A stretch of DNA of 64,000 nucleotides from SHVO01 sp041905795 (lineage in GTDB: Bacteria; Pseudomonadota; Alphaproteobacteria; Rhodospirillales; Rhodospirillaceae). The DNA lies in contig JAYRKL010000003.1 in assembly GCA_041905795.1 (NCBI GenBank), positions 1 to 64,000 of the forward strand, given 5' to 3'. The position numbers and the translations under genes are program-made. Every line of letters begins with the position of its first letter. Position 1 is the stretch's first letter. The notes beneath the pieces were generated by a model that had not been told where the DNA came from, did not search any database, and saw only the letters and a program-made list of their open reading frames with translations. Below, piece after piece: positions 1 to 8,124 of this stretch.

Positions 1-2
1 CG

Positions 3-1979
3 CGGTTCTGGGGCGCCTCGGCCCAGGTGCTCGGCTTCGACCGCATGAACTTCGAGGCCCATATCGGCAACCAGGGCCTGTGGCGCGGCAGCGTGTTCTA
101 TGACTCCTTCACACGCTTCTACACCGCGGACGCCAAAACACCCTTCGACGGCGCAGGAACCAACCACCTGACACTGCCCGCCAACTGGCGCACCGGCAAC
201 AACTCCCTGCAGTTCACCACCCTCGCCGCCAGCCTCAAGCCGCTGGATCTCAGCGTTCAGTGGCAGACCGTCGGCGGCGATTTTGTATTGAAGCCCTGGA
301 ACGGCTACGAAGCGCGCCTGCATATCGAGGAACGCCACCGCGAAGGCCTCAAAGAGCAGTACGCCATGTTCGGGCCCGAGGCGAATTTCCCGGTGGGCGT
401 GTTCTTCCCGCAGCCCGTGGACTACGACACCACCCGCATGACCGCGTCCTTCGGCTTCACCAGCGCGAAGTTCCAGTGGAAAGCGTCCTACACGCTGTCG
501 AGCTTCCGCGACGGCCTGACCTCGATCTTCGTGCCCAATCCCTATTCCCGTTCGCTGGGAACGCCCTGGCCGCCGGGCGCTTTTGCCGGCTATCCCTTCG
601 CGACCGCGCAATACGGCCTGCCGCCGGACTCCATTGCCCATCAGTTCCAGATCACGGGCGGTTACGCCTTCTCGCCCACCACCCGGCTGACGGCGCGCGC
701 GTCCTACAGCATCGAGAGCCAGAACGAAGCCTTCCTGCCCTATACGCCGAGCCCGGACCTCTCCGTGCCCTTCGCGCTGCCGCGCACCTCGCTGCAAGGC
801 CGCGTCGAAAAAACCTATCTCAGCATCGGCCTGACCTCGCGGCCGCTGCCGAAGGTGGAACTGACCGCGAGCTATAGCTTTGACGACCGCGCCAACAAGA
901 CGCCCATCGGCTTGTTCAGTTATGTCACCAACGACACGCTGGACCAGCCCAATCCGCAGGTCGCCGGCAACAACGCCCACATCCGCTACAACCTGCCGCA
1001 CAGCTTCACGCTGCACCGTGCGTCGGCCGAGGCCGTCACTCGGCCCACCGACCGCATCCGCCTGAGCCTGACCTATTCCGGCGATTTCCGGCGTTACGAT
1101 TACCAGGAGGTCAGCAGCCTCGACGAGCACAGCATTCGCGCCAAGGCGCTCGTCACCTTCGATGAGGGCTCCGCCTGGGCCGCCTATACGTATGCGATGC
1201 GCAAGGGCTCGGTTTACGACGATGCCCTGCCGTGGGATGCCAGCCATACCACCAGCTATCTCGCCGCCGGGCCGCAGAACCAGTCGCTCGAGCACCCCCT
1301 GCTCCGCAAATACAACCTCGCCGACCGGCGCCGCAACGAAGCCAAGATGGGCGCCACCTATACGCCGCTGACGTCGCTGACCTTCGATGTTTCCGGCGGC
1401 GCGGCCAGGTCGAATTACTTCGGCGTTCTAATCGGCCTGCAACGCACTGAATCCATCCTCATGGACGGCGATATCGTCTATGCCAAGGGGCCGTTCTCGG
1501 CCACGGCGTTCTACAGCTTCGAGCGCCTGCTCAATCACCAGGCCGGCTATTACGCCTTCAACACCAACCTCTCCAACCCCGCGCAATACTGGTTCGGCCA
1601 CGACCATGACGCCGTGCATACCGCCGGGGTGAAAGCCGACTGGGAAGTCATCGCCCACAAGCTCAAACTCGGGGTCAATTACACCCTGTCCCACGGCCGC
1701 TCGGATCTGCAGGTGCAGGCCACGCCGTTCACGGCTTTCGCCCGCGCCACCCCCCTGCCGGTGGTGCGCGCCATCACCAACAGCGCGGGACTCAAGGTGG
1801 ACTACAGCCTGCGGGAAAACATCACCCTCCGCGGCGGCTACGCCCTCGAGCATCACATCAATGACGACTGGGCTTATACCGGCGGCATCACGCCGGTGGC
1901 GCAAATCTTGGGGTCCGGCGACATCGCGCCGCGCTATACTGCCCATGTGGTGTCGATGTCCGCCCGTTATGGGTTCTAG
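3..1979 (+). CDS. MtrB/PioB-family outer-membrane beta-barrel protein, 5' end outside window
   Basis: About 658 residues are visible in an open frame from base 3, so the true start and signal peptide lie upstream. The protein shows alternating aromatic/polar strands typical of a large outer-membrane barrel and ends in a C-terminal Phe (ARYGF), the usual Bam insertion signal. Strand-like segments such as FRYNLPHSFTLHRASAEA-style stretches and repeated 'LSLTYSGDFRRYDYQE' features resemble the MtrB/PioB family, the porin sheath that holds a decahaem cytochrome across the outer membrane for extracellular electron transfer. No cytochrome CxxCH motif is visible here; the partner would have to lie upstream. 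The stop is followed after 2 bases by the DUF1800 gene, so the genes are probably co-transcribed. The family call rests on overall pattern rather than a single motif; another barrel family is possible. Confidence 0.72.
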   Translation, partial: RFWGASAQVLGFDRMNFEAHIGNQGLWRGSVFYDSFTRFYTADAKTPFDGAGTNHLTLPANWRTGNNSLQFTTLAASLKPLDLSVQWQTVGGDFVLKPWNGYEARLHIEERHREGLKEQYAMFGPEANFPVGVFFPQPVDYDTTRMTASFGFTSAKFQWKASYTLSSFRDGLTSIFVPNPYSRSLGTPWPPGAFAGYPFATAQYGLPPDSIAHQFQITGGYAFSPTTRLTARASYSIESQNEAFLPYTPSPDLSVPFALPRTSLQGRVEKTYLSIGLTSRPLPKVELTASYSFDDRANKTPIGLFSYVTNDTLDQPNPQVAGNNAHIRYNLPHSFTLHRASAEAVTRPTDRIRLSLTYSGDFRRYDYQEVSSLDEHSIRAKALVTFDEGSAWAAYTYAMRKGSVYDDALPWDASHTTSYLAAGPQNQSLEHPLLRKYNLADRRRNEAKMGATYTPLTSLTFDVSGGAARSNYFGVLIGLQRTESILMDGDIVYAKGPFSATAFYSFERLLNHQAGYYAFNTNLSNPAQYWFGHDHDAVHTAGVKADWEVIAHKLKLGVNYTLSHGRSDLQVQATPFTAFARATPLPVVRAITNSAGLKVDYSLRENITLRGGYALEHHINDDWAYTGGITPVAQILGSGDIAPRYTAHVVSMSARYGF

Positions 1980-1981
1980 CG

Positions 1982-3580
1982 ATGGCATTGCCGGCAACTC
2001 CGACATTTGAACGGATCGCGCTGAACCGCGTGACCTTCGGCGCGCGGCTATCGGACATCGCCCGCCTCAAGGAGATCGGCTGGAAGGCCTGGGTCGAACA
2101 GCAGCTGAACCCGCCGCCGGGGGACGACCCCGAACTGGCGTCGTTCCTCGACTCCCAGATGATGTTCATCAAGTACAACGGCCTCGCGCCGGCCAAGGGC
2201 ATTCCCGGCTGGCCGGCGGTCAACCAGGTCCGCCCGCTGACCTATCTCAAGCAGGACGTGACCCAACTCTGGGAAGTGCCGCGCAAGATCGAGACCGCGG
2301 TCGCCGCCGACGAATACGACCGAATCGGCAAGGAGCTGAACGCCGTCACCTGGATTCGCAACAGCCGCTCCGTCTACCAGTTGCGCGAATTCATGGTGGA
2401 TTTCTGGACCAACCATTTCAACGTCGGCCGCCAGGCGGATTTCTTCGCCACCGCCGCCTTGCCGGTCTATGACCTGGCCGTCATCCGGCCGCGCGCGTTC
2501 GGGAACTTCCACGACCTGCTCACGGGCGTGGCCACCAGCGCCTCGATGCTGCGTTATCTCGACAACGCCTCCAGCACCGCCACCCATCCCAACGAGAATT
2601 ACGCCCGCGAGATCCTGGAACTGCATACCCTCGGCGGCCCGGCCTATGTCGGCGTGGGCAAGCCGGGCGCAAAGCCAAGGAAGCCTGGAGATATCCCGCC
2701 CACCTTCAGCGACCAGGACATCATCCAGGCCTCGCGCGCGCTGTCCGGCTGGACCCTCGAGCAGGGCCAGCAGGGACCCGGCGGCCCCCTGCCCTTCACC
2801 GGCAAGTTCGTCTTCAATCCCGTCCAGCATAATGAAAGTGCGGGCGTGTTCATGGGCGTCAACCTGGCCCAGTACAAAGGCGTCGACCAGGGCACGGCGG
2901 TGTTGCGCATCCTGGCCGATCATCCCGCCACCGCCGACTTCCTCTGCACCAAGATCGCCCGGCGCATCTATGGCGACGGTCCGCCGTCGTCGGTGATCGC
3001 CCGCGGCAAGCGCGCCTGGCTCGCGAACCGCGAACAGCCCGACCAGATCCGCCGCGTGCTGGCGGCCATGCTGATGGACGGCGACGAGATTGGTAAACCC
3101 GGAACCAAGCTGCGCCGGCCATACGAACGGGTGATGGCCTATGTGCGCACCGCCGACGTGCTGTTGAGCGCCTTCCCCAAAGCCGACATCGCCTTGGCGC
3201 CCTTGGGCGACGGCATCTATGCCTGGCCGACGCCGGAAGGCCGCCCGGACATGGATTCCCAATGGCTGTCGGGCATGGTCAACCTGTACAGCTGGAACTT
3301 CATCACCGTGCTGCTGGAACAGGAGTCGTTCCACACCAACCTCAACGTCCAGACGCCCGAAGAGGTCCGCGGCGCGGCGCCGGCGCTGACGGACTATTGG
3401 GTCAACCGCATGGTGGGCTACGCTTTGCGGCCGGCGGCCATGGAAGCGCTGGTAGCCGATGCCGCGTCACCGACGGGCGCTATCGCCGCGTTGGCCGGGC
3501 GCGATCCGAACAAAGCCGAGGCCGCCCTGCGCCGGTTCACGGCGCTGGTCGCCGCCTCACCCGAATTCGGCCTGCGGTAG
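1982..3580 (+). CDS. DUF1800 domain-containing protein
   Basis: 532 residues. The N-terminus (RVTFGARLSDIARLKEIG ... WVEQQL) is the standard opening of DUF1800 proteins, and FWTNHFNV, YARELxELHTLG-type and 'DIIQASRALSGWTLE' segments follow in family order. The biochemical function of DUF1800 is not established; members usually sit beside a DUF1501 gene, as here, and are thought to be exported. No convincing signal peptide is seen at the chosen ATG, which lies 2 bases after the upstream stop, so translation is probably coupled. The next gene (DUF1501) begins 11 bases after this stop. Pairing with an MtrB/PioB-like barrel is the unusual part of the context. Confidence 0.88.
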   Translation: MALPATPTFERIALNRVTFGARLSDIARLKEIGWKAWVEQQLNPPPGDDPELASFLDSQMMFIKYNGLAPAKGIPGWPAVNQVRPLTYLKQDVTQLWEVPRKIETAVAADEYDRIGKELNAVTWIRNSRSVYQLREFMVDFWTNHFNVGRQADFFATAALPVYDLAVIRPRAFGNFHDLLTGVATSASMLRYLDNASSTATHPNENYAREILELHTLGGPAYVGVGKPGAKPRKPGDIPPTFSDQDIIQASRALSGWTLEQGQQGPGGPLPFTGKFVFNPVQHNESAGVFMGVNLAQYKGVDQGTAVLRILADHPATADFLCTKIARRIYGDGPPSSVIARGKRAWLANREQPDQIRRVLAAMLMDGDEIGKPGTKLRRPYERVMAYVRTADVLLSAFPKADIALAPLGDGIYAWPTPEGRPDMDSQWLSGMVNLYSWNFITVLLEQESFHTNLNVQTPEEVRGAAPALTDYWVNRMVGYALRPAAMEALVADAASPTGAIAALAGRDPNKAEAALRRFTALVAASPEFGLR

Positions 3581-3591
3581 GGAAACGACAG

Positions 3592-4812
3592 ATGTTCACC
3601 CGGCGCAATTTCCTCAACGCCACGGCTACCGCCGGCATCGCCGGCAGCCTGACACCGCTCACCGCCGGCGTGAACGCCGCCTTTGGCGCGGCGGGTCCGG
3701 CCGAGGACATCCTGATCGTGGTGTTCCTGCGGTTCGGCGCCTGCGGCCTGACCCTGGTGCCGCCGGCGGACGACGGCATCTATCACGACCTGCGGCCCAC
3801 CATCGCCGTGTCCGCCAAGGACGCCATGCCCATCGGCACTCTCGACGGCACGCCGTTCTTCCTGCACCCCAATCTCAAGGAGCTGAAGGCGCTCTACGAC
3901 GCCAAGAGCCTGGCGATCGTGCACGCCGCCGGCATCCATACCGAGAGCCGCAGCCATTTTGTCAGCCAGGACATGATGGAGCGCGCCAGCTGCGACGGCG
4001 AGAAACCCGTCACCGGCGGCTGGCTCGGGCGCCATATGAACGCGCGCCGGGCTATGGGCGGCGCTTTGCCCGCCATCACCGCCGGCGCCGAGGTCAATAT
4101 CGCCCTCCAGGGCTATGCCGGCGCGGTGGCGGTGCCCAATGTGCTGGCGCTGTTCACGGTCCTGGGCGGTGACGCCAGCCGCAGCGTGATCGAGGCCATG
4201 AACACCGGCGCCGGCGCCCAGGTGCTCTCGGGTCAGTCGACCCTCGCCACCCTGCAGACGGTCAAAACCCGTGTCGCCACCCTGCCCGCCGATGACGGCA
4301 ACGCCGCCGGCTATACCACCGGCGCCCTCTCGACGCCTTTGCGCACCGTCGCCAAATTGATCAAGGCCGACGTCGGCTTGCGCGTCGCCACCGTGGACTT
4401 CGGCGGCTGGGACCAGCACGCGCGCCTGACCCAGGGCATCAATCCCCTGGCGCTGGAGCTGTCCCAGGGCTTGAGCGCCTTCTGGAAGGACCTCAAGGAC
4501 CACCAGGGGCGCCTGACGGTGGTGTGCATGACCGAGTTCGGCCGGCGGGTGGAAGAGAACGCCAGCGGCGGCACCGACCACGGCTCGGCCTCGGTGATGT
4601 TCGCGCTGGGGGGCGCCGTCAACGGCGGCAGGATCTACGGCAAATGGCCCGGCCTGAAGCCCGGCGACCTGCACGCCGGCGACCTCGCGGTGACCACCGA
4701 CTATCGGCAGGTGTTGCAGGAAATCCTGGTGAAGCGCCGCGGCGAGACCACGCCCAAGGCGGTGTTCCCGACGCTTGCCTACGATCCGTTGGGACTCGTA
4801 CGCAAAGCTTAA
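3592..4812 (+). CDS. DUF1501 domain-containing protein with Tat-type signal
   Basis: 406 residues. The frame stays open upstream, but ATG at 3592 is chosen because it gives a twin-arginine signal (TRRNFLNATATAGIAG) and follows the DUF1800 stop by 11 bases with a purine-rich GGGAAACGACAG leader. Family hallmarks are present: DFGGWDQH, CMTEFGRRVEEN and GTDHGSASVMFALGG. DUF1501 proteins belong to the alkaline phosphatase/sulfatase-like fold and are normally exported folded through Tat; their substrate is unknown. The stop overlaps by 4 bases the convergent stop of the 806-residue repeat gene on the other strand, leaving no room for a terminator between them. Confidence 0.9.
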   Translation: MFTRRNFLNATATAGIAGSLTPLTAGVNAAFGAAGPAEDILIVVFLRFGACGLTLVPPADDGIYHDLRPTIAVSAKDAMPIGTLDGTPFFLHPNLKELKALYDAKSLAIVHAAGIHTESRSHFVSQDMMERASCDGEKPVTGGWLGRHMNARRAMGGALPAITAGAEVNIALQGYAGAVAVPNVLALFTVLGGDASRSVIEAMNTGAGAQVLSGQSTLATLQTVKTRVATLPADDGNAAGYTTGALSTPLRTVAKLIKADVGLRVATVDFGGWDQHARLTQGINPLALELSQGLSAFWKDLKDHQGRLTVVCMTEFGRRVEENASGGTDHGSASVMFALGGAVNGGRIYGKWPGLKPGDLHAGDLAVTTDYRQVLQEILVKRRGETTPKAVFPTLAYDPLGLVRKA

Positions 4813-7229
4813 AGTATGGCGCTGAACTGCGTGAAGGTCATCGCCGCGATCTGCTGGGTGGTGAAGGCGGAGACCTGCGTGGAATTCAGCACCATCAGAT
4901 CGGTGGTTTCAAACCCCGGTATCTGACTGGTGGTGAAGGCGGCGATGGCGGTCGTGGTGAATCCCCGCATCTGGGTGATCGACAGCTCGGCGATGATCGT
5001 CGTGGTCAATTGCACGACCTGGCTTGTGGCCAGCGACGATATCTGCGTCGAAGTGATGCCCGCCAACTGAGTCGTGGACAGCATGGCGACCGAGGTTGAA
5101 GAAATCGAACCCACCTGGGTGGTGGTCAACGCGCCCAGCTCGGTCGAGGTCAGCGCGCCGAACTGCGCCGAGGTCAGGCCGGCGATATTGGTGGTGCTGA
5201 TATAGGCCATCTGCGTCGTCGACAGCGACGAGATCTGGGTGGTGGTCAGGGCTTGCTGGGCCGTCAGGCTCATGCCGCCCAGGGTCTCCGGCGTCAGCGC
5301 GTTGAGCTGCGTGGTCGGGATGAAGGCAATATTGGTGGTCGACAGTCCGTTGATCTGTGTGACGGTCAGGCGGCTGGGCTGCGACGCGGTCAGGGCTTCG
5401 AGCTGGGTCGTGGACAGGATGCCGATTTCGGTGACGGTCAATCCCTTGGACTGGGTCGACGTCAGGCTGGACAGCTGGGTCGTGGTCAGGGCCGACAGGA
5501 AATCGGCCGACAGGTAGGTGAACTGGGTCGAGGCCATGCCGTCGATCTGGCTCGCCGTCAGCACGGCGACCGCGGTGGTCTGCAGGGCGTTGAGCTGGGT
5601 CGAAGTCAGCTGGCCCAGCTGTTTGGAGGTGAACCCCAGCACCTGGGCGTCGCTCAAGGTCCCGACCTGGGTCGTGGACAGCAATTTGAGCTGGGTGGTC
5701 CCGAGCACGCTGAGCTGCGTGGTGGTGAAGCCGGTGATCTGGTCGGTGGTGAGGTGAGCGATGTCGGTGGAGGTCAGCGAACGCACCTGCAGCGGCGTCA
5801 GCGCCTCGATCTGGGTCGAGGTGAGCGTGCTGATGTTGGTGGTGGTGAGCCCCTGAAGTTGGCGCGAGGTCAGGCCGGCGATCTGGTCGGGCGTCAGCGC
5901 GATGAGCGTGGTAGTGCTGAAAGCGTTGAGCTGGGTGGTCGACAGGCCCGCCAGCTGCGTTCCCGTGAGCGCCGCGAGGGCGGTGGTGGTGAGCGCCCCC
6001 ATCTGCACCGTCGACAGCTGCGCCATCTGGCTGGGCGTCAGGCCGACGATCTGTGCGGCGGTGATCTCGGCGAAATCCGTCGCATTGATCGCCTTGATCT
6101 GCGAACTCGCCAGCACGCCCAGCTCCGCGGCGGTGAGGCCGGAGAAGGCCGTGGTCGACATGCTGGACATCTGAGCGGTCGTGAGCCCCTTGAGCTGGGC
6201 CGCCGTCAGGGTGCCCAGGACCGTGGTGCTGATCGAATTGACCTGGGATGTGGACAGGGCGCCAAGCTGGGTCGAGGCGATGCCGGCGAACTGGTATTCC
6301 GTCAGCGAGGAAATGGCCGTGGTATTCAGCGCCGTCAGCTGCGCCGTGCTCATGCTGTTGATCTGACCGGACGAGAACCCGCTGATCTGGTCGGTCGAAA
6401 GCGCGGCGACCTGGGTGGTTGTGAGGCCGTCGATCTGCGTGCGCGTGAGCAGCGCGACCGAGGAGCTGGTCAGCACCGGGATCTGGGTGGCGCTGGTCAA
6501 CGCCGCGATCTGCGACGACGTCATGCCCGCCAGCTGGTCGACGGTGATGGCGGCAACGTCGGTGGTGTTCAGCGAGACGATCTGGGCGGCCGACAGCACC
6601 GCCATCTGGGTCGGCAGGAACCCGGAGAACTGCACGGCGGTCAGGGTCGCGAGGTCAGTAGTGGACAGCCCCTTGATCTGGGTTGTCGTCATGGCCGAGA
6701 ACTGCGTCGAGGTCAGTGCCGCGAAATTGGTGGTGTTGAGCCCGCCCAGGGCTGCCGCCGTGAGGCCGGTGAGCTGGGTGGTGGTGATCGCCGCGATATT
6801 GGCGACGGTCAACGAATTGAGCTGCGCCGCCGACAGGGTCAGGGGCTGGGTGGTCGGGAACGACGCGAAATTGATGACGCTGAGCGCCGATGTCTGCGCC
6901 GAGGACAGGCCCGAGAGCTGGCCCGCGGACAGCAGCTGCACATTGGTGGCGTTGATGGCGCCGATCTGCGCCACGGTCATCCCGCCCAGGGTGGTGGACG
7001 ACAGCGCCGTGATCACGGTCGTGGTCAGCGCATCGATTTCGGTGGTCGTGAACGCCTGGATCTGGGTCGACGTCAGCGAATCAAGTTGCGCGGCGGTGAG
7101 CGCGCCGAACTGGGTGAGGGTCAGGAACCCGAGCGCGGTCGCGCTGAAGCCGTCGAGCTGCGTCGCCGACAGCGCCCCGATTTGAACCGTGGTCAGGGAT
7201 TGGATCTGGGTTTGGCTTAAGGTCGCCAT
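4809..7229 (-). CDS. Octapeptide-repeat protein, 100 units (806 residues), function unknown
   Basis: I recognise no named domain. After MAT, the whole chain divides into 100 units of the form [L/F/I/M][S/T]xTQ[I/V/L]x[A/G/S], 99 of eight residues and one (unit 31, LTSATQIPV) of nine, then a final IL. There is no signal peptide, membrane segment, Cys or RTX nonapeptide. The first unit (LSQTQIQS) and last units (FTTQQIAAMTFTQFSAIL) match those of the 1533-residue paralogue at 10259-14860. Units are more diverged than in the paralogue, suggesting an older array. The Gln at unit position 5 is replaced at units 4, 8, 12, 15, 18, 21, 24, 28 and so on, every 3-4 units. A type I secretion pair and a GT41 glycosyltransferase are nearby on the same strand, so a secreted, glycosylated adhesin or surface fibre is my inference. 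The 245-base gap upstream (7230-7474) should hold its promoter; I see no clear box. Confidence 0.9.
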   Translation of the reverse strand: MATLSQTQIQSLTTVQIGALSATQLDGFSATALGFLTLTQFGALTAAQLDSLTSTQIQAFTTTEIDALTTTVITALSSTTLGGMTVAQIGAINATNVQLLSAGQLSGLSSAQTSALSVINFASFPTTQPLTLSAAQLNSLTVANIAAITTTQLTGLTAAALGGLNTTNFAALTSTQFSAMTTTQIKGLSTTDLATLTAVQFSGFLPTQMAVLSAAQIVSLNTTDVAAITVDQLAGMTSSQIAALTSATQIPVLTSSSVALLTRTQIDGLTTTQVAALSTDQISGFSSGQINSMSTAQLTALNTTAISSLTEYQFAGIASTQLGALSTSQVNSISTTVLGTLTAAQLKGLTTAQMSSMSTTAFSGLTAAELGVLASSQIKAINATDFAEITAAQIVGLTPSQMAQLSTVQMGALTTTALAALTGTQLAGLSTTQLNAFSTTTLIALTPDQIAGLTSRQLQGLTTTNISTLTSTQIEALTPLQVRSLTSTDIAHLTTDQITGFTTTQLSVLGTTQLKLLSTTQVGTLSDAQVLGFTSKQLGQLTSTQLNALQTTAVAVLTASQIDGMASTQFTYLSADFLSALTTTQLSSLTSTQSKGLTVTEIGILSTTQLEALTASQPSRLTVTQINGLSTTNIAFIPTTQLNALTPETLGGMSLTAQQALTTTQISSLSTTQMAYISTTNIAGLTSAQFGALTSTELGALTTTQVGSISSTSVAMLSTTQLAGITSTQISSLATSQVVQLTTTIIAELSITQMRGFTTTAIAAFTTSQIPGFETTDLMVLNSTQVSAFTTQQIAAMTFTQFSAIL

Positions 7230-7474
7230 GGCGTCACCCCCGCATCCGGAGCCAGGAAGCCGCAGGCTTCCCGCGCAGGGAAGCCATCACAGGCATGGCA
7301 TGGGTGATAGCCGCGAACATACTCTGTCCCCGTTCTGGAGAGCTTGACCGTTTGAAACTCAGAAGCGCCAATTCCGGCGTCCTCACACGTAAAAGTTTAA
7401 CCCATAGCCAACGCTGGGGCAAGGCCGGGGGTTGCCTCTAAGAATCTGGGAAATAAGGCAATTTTCCCGTTTTA

Positions 7475-8116
7475 CTAAACCCCGGTCTTGGTGACGTACA
7501 GCTGGTAGACCGGTGCGTTGCGCACCACGATGGCCTTGCGGGTGAACACGTTCACAAAAGCGTCCACCGCCGACTTCGGCATATTGAGCAGGTCCTGTTT
7601 GCCCAATTCCTCCATGCTCCAGATATAGTCGTCGAAAATCATCAGGCCGCCCGCACGCACCAGGTGAAAGCCCATCACCGCGTCGCTCAACACATCGGGC
7701 GCCTGGTGCGAGCCGTCGACATAGAGCACGTCGAAGGCCGCTTGGCGTTCGACCACGATCAACTCCGCCAGCGCCATGTGCGACAGCTTCTTGTGCTTCT
7801 TCACCACGACGTCGGGATTGCCCACCTTGCCGAGGGCAAGCTGGATGTTCTTGTCGAACCGCTTCTCCACGTCCGACATGGCGATATCGCCGTGCTCGAC
7901 TCCGCCTTCCCAGGTATCGATGCAATGCAGCTCGACCGCCTGGTCCCTGCCGAACTTCTCGATCAGGTAGCAGGCGGAGCGGCCTTCGTAAGAGCCGATT
8001 TCCAGGAACCTCCGCGGCGCGAAGCGCGGCAACAGCGCATCCCATACGACGATGTTCTGGTCGAACCAGTCGTTGGTGAATTCATAGCCCGGATCGGTGA
8101 GCGGAGCGTCGGTCAT
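7475..8116 (-). CDS. Class I SAM-dependent methyltransferase
   Basis: 213 residues, starting at ATG 8116, eight bases after the GT41 stop; an upstream in-frame ATG would overlap GT41 and lacks family residues. Motif I is FLEIGSYEGRSACYL (about residues 37-51), followed by ELHCIDTWEGG (acidic residue that holds the SAM ribose) and VLYVDGSHQAPDVLSDA, then GGLMIFDDY. This layout fits the Methyltransf_24/TylF-like group, which includes enzymes acting on sugars and small acceptors. Close linkage to GT41 and the octad proteins makes a sugar or glycan O-methyltransferase plausible, but the substrate cannot be read from sequence. Confidence 0.83.
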   Translation of the reverse strand: MTDAPLTDPGYEFTNDWFDQNIVVWDALLPRFAPRRFLEIGSYEGRSACYLIEKFGRDQAVELHCIDTWEGGVEHGDIAMSDVEKRFDKNIQLALGKVGNPDVVVKKHKKLSHMALAELIVVERQAAFDVLYVDGSHQAPDVLSDAVMGFHLVRAGGLMIFDDYIWSMEELGKQDLLNMPKSAVDAFVNVFTRKAIVVRNAPVYQLYVTKTGV

Positions 8117-8124
8117 GGGCGTGC

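Noticed and set aside
3262..3591. N-terminal extension of the DUF1501 protein into DUF1800
   Set aside because: It would hide the Tat signal; ATG 3592 fits the operon spacing.
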